Positions 55,601-64,000 of a stretch of 64,000 bases of DNA are shown here, piece by piece. The position numbers were made by a program, and so were the translations under genes. The stretch comes from Sphaeroforma sirkka. Its lineage: Eukaryota; Opisthokonta; Ichthyosporea; Ichthyophonida. The stretch lies in NCBI GenBank assembly GCA_001586965.3, contig LUCW03001630.1:35001-99000 (forward strand), read 5' to 3'. The notes below the pieces were generated by a model, which made no database searches, was not told the DNA's origin, and was given only the letters and a program-made list of their open reading frames with translations. How positions within the stretch are numbered: the first letter of the stretch is position 1; the number at the start of each line of letters is the position of its first letter.

Positions 55601-56045
55601 AAATTTCACAAATACCGTGTTAATACGACTGATAAGACTGGCGTAAGTTTTGGTCCGTTCTTGCATGATGCGGTTCAATTTTCCTTCCACCAATGTCTGG
55701 ATGTCATCTTCGGTTAGAGCTTCAAATTTGCGTTTCTGTGCGGTAAAAGCTTCCCACTTCTTATCAAATAACTAGCTGATCTCTGTCAGCAGCAGTGGAG
55801 ACAAGGTGCGGTTGATAATCCGATATGCCTCAGCGATTTCCTTGGGTGTTCATCGGTTGTCTCTAGACGGGGTCGGATCGGTCAATTTTGTTGGGATTCT
55901 TTCACAATTCACGGATAAAATTGTCTGGGGATTCCAGAGAAATCAGTCGACCTTCGATTCGAGAATAGTGGTGATCTTAATATCCTTAAAGTTTACAGAA
56001 GGCATATTGATAGCGCGAGATCAGAGTGACCTGATAAGTTGTTAA
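52600..56045 (-). pseudogene. Ty1/copia fossil (gag, protease, integrase, reverse transcriptase)
   Basis: Reading leftward: gag from about 56005 (MPSVNFKDIKITTILESK) with a CCHC knuckle CAFCNNRRHSIGQC near 55370; protease remnants about 54900-54560; a GAG-pre-integrase word WHNRLAHPSYI at about 54470; integrase (LELVFMDIIGPFV, YHGKVERLHGTL) at 53830-53400; and reverse transcriptase start (FPPRWVFKANLYE, QGVDYNENYAPVV) at 52820-52650. Integrase before reverse transcriptase is diagnostic of copia. It is broken by many breaks, interrupted by a solo LTR, and its reverse transcriptase is cut where the gypsy fossil begins. Confidence 0.85.
53880..54437 (+). repeat. Solo LTR of family D inserted in the copia fossil
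   Basis: It matches 61085-61670 over about 550 bases (shared words: TCTAAAATATCAAGAT, CCAATATTTCCAAAGTGTTC, GTGTGATCGAGGATATT, GAAGTTTACA). ATGTAG flanks it at 53874-53879 and 54438-54443, a plausible 6-base target duplication. It splits the copia fossil between the pre-integrase and integrase parts. Confidence 0.82.
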
Positions 56046-56405
56046 AGTGCAATGAAGTAGACTTTAAATAAAGTGTAAATGTATGTATTTTTTCTGACCT
56101 CTTTTTTGGTTTTATACCTGAAGTGTTTGTGCTAGTGTTCAGCCGTTTGGGTTAGCCAAGGTAAAAACTCATATGGTCAGTATGAGAAACCTTATGCAGA
56201 ACACTTTAACACTTCGATGCTTTTCTATTTCAACTTCCCTGCAACTAAATCTCACGCTGATCACATGATGCCTTTCCGCATAGGTTGTGACTCACATACA
56301 GCCGCAGCAATTTTTAGAATGTTGCGGTTGACAGACTTAATTCACTCGCGGGAATCGGTTGAGAGAAAATTAATCTGCTCTCGGAAGTCGGTTGAGTATT
56401 AACTC
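56045..56405 (-). repeat. LTR-like repeat C, copy 2 (5' LTR of the copia fossil)
   Basis: This is the reverse complement of 48845-49230. Read on the minus strand it ends just before a short leader and the copia gag start, the position of a 5' LTR. Its partner at 48845 is inverted, so the two are not a normal LTR pair. Confidence 0.75.
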
Positions 56406-56952
56406 AAAAACAAAGTCCCTAAATGTACATTGAAAATGTAAAAAAGTCACTAAATGTACAGCCACCTTTTTCCTCGATGAAAACGTGTCAAACGTACTGA
56501 AATATCGATCAAATATGTACAAATGTACATTTAGCGACTATTACATTTTTTTTATGTACATTTAGTGACTTTATCGTGCAAATTTTGTTTAAATTTAAGT
56601 TAAAGAGCCTTCGCCTATATCAATTTTTGACAAATAAATTTGTTGAGGGAGGTTATGTTGTCTTTTATTGTATATGCGACTTCATTCAAGCTTACCTCAC
56701 TGCCCAGTGCGCTACTCACGTGGTCGATGATGCTCCTTTACAGGGCCATATGACAATTGTATTTCCATTTTACTTTCCATCTTACTATATCAATCAGTTC
56801 TAGCAGAAGTTAACTAATCCTTACTATATACAATGTAACAATCGCCAGGTTCCAATGTCCGTTCCTTTGATTCCACGGGATCCAAATTTCGGACACATGT
56901 GCTGCCCCTATTGTAGACATGCGCAGCAAGCACAGCATGGCATAGCTCGTTT

Positions 56953-57590
<638 letters not shown>

Positions 57591-58000
57591 ACATACCTTC
57601 ATATCCACATGTTTAATCTACTTTTGGATATGATACAATTTGCTGTCGATATGCTCTCACTAACTTCGACAGGGATTCCTCTCAGATTGTGTGTATCATC
57701 CCTGTAGCAAATAAGTAAAAAAGTATCGTTAGATTAAGCACAGAACACAATGATATTAAGTGCTGAAGCTGTGAGTATTTCTTGGACTTTTACATGCATA
57801 ACTTATATTTTATTTTTGTTATACATCCAAACAATATTTTGCAGATGTGTGAGTCAGTTGTCAGTTGACATGAAAAAAATTACAGCACTGGAAAGTCACT
57901 AAATGTACATAAAAAAGTCTCTAAATGTACTTTTTAAATTTTTTGTTTGAAAAGTTTGATAAAGGAGTTGAATATCACATTTAGCAATTTTAATTGGGCA

Positions 58001-59533
58001 ATTAGAAAACGTACCCGTAAATCTGTATGTACATTTAGTGACTTTTCCATGTAGGGATAGTATTATTTATTTCAAAAAATGACAAGTATGTATATTACAA
58101 TGTATGAACATATGGTATGGCTCTCATAGTCGCTGTAGTGGTTCAGGAAAGATTAGCGTTTGCCGGGATTTTCGGGTTAGGTGAGAAGAGGTTTGCATTA
58201 TGCTTTGCTTGGTAAGCCTTCTGGAGACGATCCGCGGTAGATTGGAGGATGTCTGCGTTAGTGGAATTGACAAGTGGGATCAGTAGTGCATCCATGCTGC
58301 GGTCAGAATTTTTGGCGCTCGTTCATGTGTGCAGCGGGCCTCCCGCTTGGTGCGGAGATAATGGATTAAAGCTGCTTTCGTAGCGTCGGGATGTTGTTGG
58401 GAGCGGGGTCGATGTTTTCATCAAGCTGCCATTTCCATGTAAGTGCTGCATGTCGTTTTACCTGGGCGACAGCGTCGCTAGGAACACAAAGGTGGATGAA
58501 ACTGGTGGAGCTTCCGCGGTGATTTTGTTGAGATACCGATTTAGACGGAAGATACCAGAGAAAGTGGTGGCGATTGAGGACTGTTTGGGCATGCCAGTAC
58601 TTTTCAAATACTGATTGGGATGGGGGCTTGTCGTTAGAAAAAATTGCTCGGAAGAAGAGCCATACCGGAGGTTTGTCATCCATTTCATGAAGAGTTTTGT
58701 CCGGCATCGGGCGGCCCACCACTTTCGTCAAAAGGTGTTCGGGTACTGGCGGCTGCGGTTGGGACTGAGAAGCTGGTAGGGTCGGGCGTTTTTTAGGGCT
58801 CGGTTTTGTAGGTTTGTCCACTTTTGAGCGGTAGCTGGGAGGCTCACTGCTGCTATTGGGCGCCTGTGACTGCGGTCTTTTTGCAGGCGGAGCAGGCGGG
58901 CTTGTGGAGCCAAATCGGAAAGTGTCGGGTGTGTCTTTATCTATAGGTGCACGGGTTTGGGACTTAAGGTCCCGGAGTTTGGATTCAAGGTTGGGTACTT
59001 TTGCACAGAGGTTAATAAGCATTTGGTGTATGGTTGATTTCCATTGGTCATCAGTCAAAGCCTCCTTGGAGATGGGCCTATCATTGTTCGGGGTTGTTAG
59101 AGCCGGTCCCAAAATTTGATTAAGATTGGACTGTAGAGTACTGACCTGGGCAGAGAGGTTTGTGATCGATTTTTGTATGTCCAATTTCCATTGGTCATTG
59201 GGTAAGGAGTCGTTGGGGACGAACGTCTCAATTGGGGATTCGGCCTGGCCCGACATTTTTCGCGGATGTGGGACTGTGGGGCTGTGGGAGTGTGGGTCCC
59301 CAGACTCCCTACTGTATTTTATTTTTTTGATTGGAAATCCAAATTTCAAGTCAACGTTTTGGTGGGGTCTGTGGGTTTTTTGAGAGTGGTATTCAGTTCT
59401 ACACTGGTGACCTACTGATCACCGAGATTTACGTTTCGGAGACGAAAATTTGAATCAAAGGTCCATCGTGAAAAATAAATATGGGGAAGTTGAAAAATAA
59501 ATATGGGGAAGTGAAAAATAAATATGGGGAAGT
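58001..59533 (-). mobile_element. 1.5-kb repeat, copy 2, with intact frame
   Basis: It is near-identical to 32675-34190, with the same start ATTAGAAAACGTACCCG and a terminal array of three AAAAATAAATATGGGGAAG units. The minus-strand frame is uninterrupted here. The near-identity of the two copies implies recent spread, but the mobilising machinery is not visible. Confidence 0.88.
58366..59349 (-). CDS. Unassigned 327-residue coiled-coil/proline-rich protein of the 1.5-kb repeat
   Basis: This is the single long frame of the repeat. An in-frame Met at residue 32 (MSGQAESPIETFVPND) is another possible start. Residues 45-130 hold two related helical segments, NDQWKLDIQKSITNLSAQV and DDQWKSTIHQMLINLCAKV, with leucine spacing typical of a coiled coil. 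Residues 135-210 are Pro/Ser/Lys-rich. Residues 215-327 form a compact-looking region with PPVWLFFRAIFSND, VLNRHHFLWYLPSK and HAALTWKWQLDE, rich in aromatic residues. A helical oligomer, basic linker and compact C-terminal domain recall LINE ORF1-type nucleic-acid chaperones or gag proteins, but no known motif (CCHC, RRM signature) is visible. The function is unknown. Confidence 0.6.
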   Translation of the reverse strand: MKFGFPIKKIKYSRESGDPHSHSPTVPHPRKMSGQAESPIETFVPNDSLPNDQWKLDIQKSITNLSAQVSTLQSNLNQILGPALTTPNNDRPISKEALTDDQWKSTIHQMLINLCAKVPNLESKLRDLKSQTRAPIDKDTPDTFRFGSTSPPAPPAKRPQSQAPNSSSEPPSYRSKVDKPTKPSPKKRPTLPASQSQPQPPVPEHLLTKVVGRPMPDKTLHEMDDKPPVWLFFRAIFSNDKPPSQSVFEKYWHAQTVLNRHHFLWYLPSKSVSQQNHRGSSTSFIHLCVPSDAVAQVKRHAALTWKWQLDENIDPAPNNIPTLRKQL

Positions 59534-59550
59534 AGGCCATGTACATTTAG

Positions 59551-59740
59551 AGTATTTCCTCTTAACTCAACTCTTGAGAGTATTTTAAGAACTTGATTAG
59601 CCCTCAGGAGTGAGCTAACTTTGATGACTTAGCTCTAGGGAGTAAGCTAACTCTGATGACTTCCATAAATCAAAGAGGGTTTCTTACTGTAAAATCTGGC
59701 TTGAGACCTATAGTCTCTCAACTGTGAACGCACATTTGTT
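59551..59740. repeat. Eroded repeat C-like segment
   Basis: The words CTCAACTCTTGAGAG and TAGCTCTAGGGAGTAAGC resemble the outer part of repeat C (CTCGAGAGNAGAT-type phrases), and a short unit GAGCTAACTNTGATGACTT is present twice. Too diverged to bound. Confidence 0.35.
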
Positions 59741-61084
59741 GTGGTTCAGCCTGAAGTTGGCAGAGTTAAGTCTTTTAATGACTCCTCTATCTTCCTGTGT
59801 TCCTCTTCGATGAGACGCCTTCTACATATACTTCTACACCAATGTCACTGAGTAGGTGTTAGTGAGTGTAGTCCAAATCGTGCTGAATTAATGAGTATTG
59901 AGCCCCTTTTCATGAAAAGGCAAAAAAGTGTTGACTATTTTAGTGTACAAGAAAATGATGAAATCCTTCTGCCAGGTCCAGTTTTGAAAAGTTGTGCACC
60001 TTGTAAGTTGTGGAGTATTTTTATTTTTGGCAGTACGAGTTTGTCATGCTCATGCTCATAGTTGACTTCTCTTCGTACCTTTTTCAGTCTGCCTGTTTGC
60101 TCATGATCACCTTGTGATAGTAGTGGCAGAATTACCTGTGGTGGTGTTGTCTATTTGTACATTTGTCCATCCCGCGCCCACTTTTGAACGTTGTCATCTG
60201 TTGTGGTATACTTGTGTAGAACAAAGTCTACTTTAGCATGACTGATGTTTTTGACCTTGACTTCTGTTTGTCTCGGTATTTCCACTACTGACTTTGACAG
60301 ATTGCAGTGTACTTCAGGTGGGAACATTGTATTTTGACCTAACAAGTCCGACAATGATTTTCGGAAATCTTCTTGCTCATTTGGAATCTTCTTCGAGTGG
60401 TGTAAGAAGTGAATTATTATTTTGCATATGTTAGTATAAGTAGATCAATCACAATACCTGCTAAATATATGCCAAGGTATGGTAAAAAGTCCATCCCTAA
60501 AAGTGTATGTGAATTTTTGTTGGGGAGGTCGAACGCACTTCGGTTGTGCCTGTACGTTGTACCCGTGTATCAAGCTATGCTAATTGTATATATTCGGGTT
60601 GTGCTTGGATTAACAAGTATAGATCACTCACTACACTTCTATCAATACTTGGGCGTTGGGCTCTCAAATCGACGAGTGCATTGTGTGTAGTGCCATTGAT
60701 TTGTATATGTGCAATCTTTGGCCTCGTGGGATAGGAATCAAAGAATAGGGTGTACAAGTATTGTCATTTGCATTTAGTAACAACGTTTCTTCATCAGAGT
60801 ATGTATTCACAACGTCTACATGTGTACCCATGTTTGCTTCTACCAAGCCGGTCAATTTTTTCGTCCATATCATGTACCTCGTTTCTATAAGTGATGGTTA
60901 AATGGTCTACATGGTGGGCGGGGTGAGATTACTGTGCTGCAGGAGCTTTTGCCTTCTGATGGTTGCTTCTTCCTTCTTGAGACACTTGCTGAACTCATGA
61001 GCCGAAGGACCTACACCACAGTGTTGGCAAGGCCTTGGTCCTTGCCGGGTTGGGTTAGTACTACCCCGCCCCAAGGTGTAGAAA
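59740..61084 (-). pseudogene. Decayed Ty3/gypsy gag-pol fossil
   Basis: On the minus strand, a CCHC-like knuckle CQHCGVGPSAHEFSKC lies near 61010. A protease remnant (AHIQINGTTHNALVDL) at about 60700 matches QVQINGRTFKALIDTGAN of element B. Remnants of the region before and into reverse transcriptase lie at 60350-59950 (VHKYTTTDDNVQKW-like and LKKVRREVNYEHEHDKLVLPK). It is the same family as A and B, heavily broken, and cut on its right by LTR D. Confidence 0.65.
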
Positions 61085-61670
61085 TACGGCCTTCGGTCAG
61101 TCTAAAATATCAAGATCAATTGAGATAATACATTGGTTTTTATTTGTATTTTAAATAATTTAGTACAAGCTCTTTTCCAATATTTCCAAAGTGTTCTAAA
61201 TTCACTTTGATGGCTCCAATAGCCCGAGTATTTGGTATGACTCATCTACTTGGACCTATTTGAGACATTAGTAGATGTAGGATATTATAAACTAAATTTT
61301 ATAATCTCCGAACTACTACTTATAGATTTTGGTCCTCCCGCCAATCTCCAAAATCCAATAAGTCTTTTTCTTTTTTTAACTTTTCTTCAGATGGAACTTT
61401 ATTTATATCAGCTAATGTATTAACGTGACTTACGTTATTATGTCTATTTACAAATTAGGCAAGTGGTCATGAACACTTAGTATTTCTAGTGAAAATTATT
61501 CAATAAAGAACAGCTAGAGGTACGCCCTGTGTGATCGAGGATATTTAGGCTCTTAACAAGAGGCAGTCCCGATCATTCTTACACAAGCTACCACTGCTAA
61601 ATCCTAACTGACTAAATTGTATTTTAGTTTAATATAGTTTGAAACCTAGTAATTTCCATCGAAGTTTACA
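61085..61670 (+). repeat. LTR of family D, copy 2
   Basis: It aligns with 53880-54437 at roughly 85-90%, with one extra 30-base stretch near 61225-61252. It ends GAAGTTTACA, after which a leader and gag-like frame follow in the same direction, so it is the 5' LTR of element D. Confidence 0.82.
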
Positions 61671-61750
61671 TATTTTTCAGTTATTTAGTAGTTACAGTAG
61701 TGTACTGCTTCTAGACTGTCTGACATCGATTTACTATCCAGCAAATACTA

Positions 61751-63270
61751 TGGCTAAGGGTACTTCTAAAGGCAAGGGAGCCGCTAGCTCTAAGCCTGCT
61801 AAGCCTGCCGAGGTTCCTGAGGTCCCTGTGGAAACACCTAGCCTGTCTGGAGTTGAGCCTGCCGAGGATACTGTTGGGGAAGCAAATTCTGAGGTTGGTA
61901 CAGAGGATTATTCTGAGGATGACTCGTCGGATCCTAAAGCCTTGGAAGAAGAGGTATCTACTACCGCGGAAAGGCTCGCCAGCGTCCGTGTATCACCTAG
62001 GAGTGAAGCTCAGGACCCCAGCTTGCCCCCTGACCACGTGCCGTCAAATATTGGGGATAAACGTCGAAAGGATGGAAAATTCGTGGATACGAATGTCGGG
62101 GGCATTATAACTCCACATCTAAAGGACACTCCAGCACAAATCCGGAGTGAAAAGGAAGTATTGGACCTGTCCGAAAATTTCGGTTTCGCCATCGATGGAG
62201 AAGCCATTCCATCCAGCTCAAATCTTGGGGCCGAAGTTGAGGACGCCATAACTCGACAACGAGTTGTTGAATCCTCTCAATCTCGACGCCAATTGAACCG
62301 CACTGAAGCGCTCTTGAAGGAGCTAGCGGCAGCAGCAGTTGTGGACTCCTCTATCGTGTCCCACGTGGCTGATATTCTTCCTATACCGAAGAAGAAGAAA
62401 ATTCCGGGCCTAGTTTCGAACCCGAGACCTACTGGTTTACCAGCCAGTACGTGTACCACTTAGCCAGTTACCACTGGTGAGAGAGGAAATATTTCAAAAT
62501 TTAATCTCTATAGCTCTGATGCTACCATTGACCATCCTCTTGACAAACCTAACCCTGTCAGAGGATATGATCGTATGGAACTCGATGAGGCTTACCATCC
62601 TCGTAATATCGACCCTCATTTGCCAACTAACCCTGGTAATCACGATTTTGGCAATCGCTACACCAGTACCTCGTTAGAGAGTTCCCGCTCTAATCCTGAG
62701 GATGAGGAAGTGAGAACCAGACATACTCGTCTCAGGCTATTACGCTCTGGTATGCAAGTCCTTGAGGACCGTCTATTGAATGACTCTGACCTTGACGATA
62801 GGAAAGCGGATAACATTCGCTATCTAATCGATAACAAGAGAAAGGAAATAGACACCATCTTGGCACTAGCAGCCTGTAGCACTGAGCATGAGCCTCGTGA
62901 ACACTTAGAACCAAGCTTTATAAAGCAGCTAGGTAAAGCGCAGGCTGAGGTCGATTTCTCTACTAATGAGAGTACAGTGGAGACACTGAAGGCCTTCGAC
63001 CAACTTAAGGAGTCTGCCAGCCTTAAGGATAAGCAGATGATGAATGCCTTTATTCATTTCTGTGAGCCAGGTGAATGGCGAACTATCTTGAAGGCTCATG
63101 AGCCCAACTGGAAAGCCCTACCCTGGCACCAGTTGCGTGATAATATACTTAACACCTTTTTTGAAGATGCACGTGACCGTGAACTTCTAGAGTCTCGCAA
63201 GTTCTTTGCGAACGATACCTTATTGTCTAGATGCTTGACTACAGACTTGATTAAATTGTATATATTATAA
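61751..63270 (+). pseudogene. Element D gag-like region
   Basis: Two long frames (61751-62463, starting MAKGTSKGKGAASSKPAKPA, and 62575-63270) make a protein with a Lys/Ala/Pro-rich head, an acidic region, helical segments (TRLRLLRSGMQVLEDRLL) and a C-terminal helical domain with FIHFCEPGEWRTILKAHEPN and WHQLRDNILNTFFEDARDRE. That last part resembles the capsid-type helices of LTR element gag proteins. No zinc knuckle or Pol follows before the next repeat, so element D is truncated and broken. Confidence 0.6.
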
Positions 63271-63284
63271 TATGTGTTTTCTTT

Positions 63285-63450
63285 GTAGCTGAGAGCTGAT
63301 TGAGATTCTCAACCAACTCCCGAGAGTGGATTAAGTTTGTTAATCGCCACAATCTAAATAAATAGTTGCGGAAAGAACTATGTGGGAAGGCATCATGTGA
63401 TCAACGTGAGATTGAGTTACAGAGAAGTCGAAATTTAATAGCATCGAAGT
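63285..63450 (+). repeat. LTR-like repeat C, partial copy 3
   Basis: It matches the first half of 48845-49230 (CCCGAGAGTGGATTAAG, GGCATCATGTGATCAACGTGAG, ATAGCATCGAAGTG) and stops abruptly where the LINE fragment begins. Confidence 0.75.
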
Positions 63451-64000
63451 GGACAGGGGTAGCGTGATTTCAATCCAGCTTGAGATGCATGGGTGGTTAA
63501 TTTATGACAGCCCACTTATGAACATCTTGGCTGAGGCATTCTACGCCCACGTAATGGCTGGTACATTTCCTAAAGCTCTCAACTGTACTCTCTTGACAGC
63601 CCATCCAAAAAAAGTAGACACGAATATTGCATCCCCTGGGTATTTCCGACCGATAACCTTAACGCTGATTGTTCGACGCATTTTTAAGAAATCCTTCCTA
63701 CACCCCGGATCAACGACCCATGCAACTCGAGCTGGATTAAATCACGCTACTCTTGTGATACTCATGCCCTAGCCGTGATGGATACTGAGACCCAATCTGA
63801 GGATACCTGGAATGATGTATGTCTTGACATCAAAGCATACGATAAAGCGATCGTTCCGCGCATGTGAATATTGTTGCGCCACGCTGGAATGCCAGAGAAC
63901 TGGATAAATTGTCTCCGTGCATTGTTCGAGAATGTTTCCACACGGATGACATATCATGGGAAGCTTTCACCTCTATTTCATAGAACGGATGGCATACTAG
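63449..64000 (+). pseudogene. Non-LTR (LINE) reverse transcriptase fragment
   Basis: The first frame (63449-63772) has HPKKVDTNIASPGYFRPITL, the LINE reverse transcriptase opening (PKK...YRPI.L). The next stretch, in a shifted frame from about 63735, has ALAVMDTETQSEDTW, LDIKAYDKAI (block A with the catalytic Asp), and MPENWINCLRALFENVSTRM. One frame slip near 63735 and an in-frame TGA near 63865 interrupt it, so this copy is dead. It runs off the window at 64000. The clade cannot be set from this piece. Confidence 0.82.

Noticed and set aside
48845-56405. Polinton/Maverick bounded by the inverted repeat C
   Set aside because: No protein-primed DNA polymerase, capsid, packaging ATPase or Polinton integrase is seen inside; contents are gag-like, copia and gypsy fossils.

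Overview
This is nuclear DNA of a eukaryote. Genes are split by GT-AG introns of about 100 to 2,300 bases, there are kilobase-scale TA/TG microsatellites, and the right-hand half is nested LTR retroelements. The host genes (a GLRX3/PICOT-type glutaredoxin, a MacroD-like macrodomain protein, MRE11, a fimbrin-type CH-domain protein) look opisthokont-like. The intron density and repeat load would fit a unicellular holozoan such as an ichthyosporean, but that placement is inference; nothing in the window proves the taxon.

Bases 1-28,628 are the gene-bearing half. In order they hold: the 3' part of a GLRX3 gene (+); a 90-residue lysine-rich protein (-) that shares a short divergent promoter region with a MacroD-type ADP-ribose hydrolase (+); an ankyrin-repeat gene (-) with one apparent reading-frame slip; MRE11 (+), about 9.9 kb and at least 13 exons; and a ten-exon gene (-) with two fimbrin-type CH domains followed by a long coiled coil, one intron of which contains about 1.25 kb of TA/TG microsatellite. 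These genes form no obvious pathway cluster. GLRX3 acts in Fe-S trafficking, the macrodomain protein in ADP-ribose removal, MRE11 in double-strand break repair and the CH protein probably at actin.

Bases 28,629-64,000 are a retroelement graveyard with some young copies. There are two chromodomain Ty3/gypsy elements: element A (+, 30,601-40,574) and element B (-, 41,707-48,843), the latter with almost identical 248-base LTRs. Both carry between RNase H and integrase a domain that reads as a phage-type Dam (DNA N6-adenine methyltransferase) fold with an NPPW motif. Decayed relatives lie at about 41.3, 51.1-52.6 and 59.7-61.1 kb. A Ty1/copia fossil (52.6-56.0 kb) abuts a gypsy fossil inside the reverse transcriptase region and is interrupted by a solo LTR. 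A second copy of that LTR precedes a gag-like region at 61.7-63.3 kb, and a LINE reverse transcriptase fragment closes the window.

The least familiar item is a 1.5-kb repeat present in two near-identical copies (32,675-34,190 and 58,001-59,533). It encodes on the minus strand a 327-residue coiled-coil/proline-rich protein that I cannot assign to a family. One copy is inserted in element A. The other sits in a 3.1-kb region (56,414-59,550) marked by clustered copies, in both orientations, of a motif containing CTAAATGTACAT.
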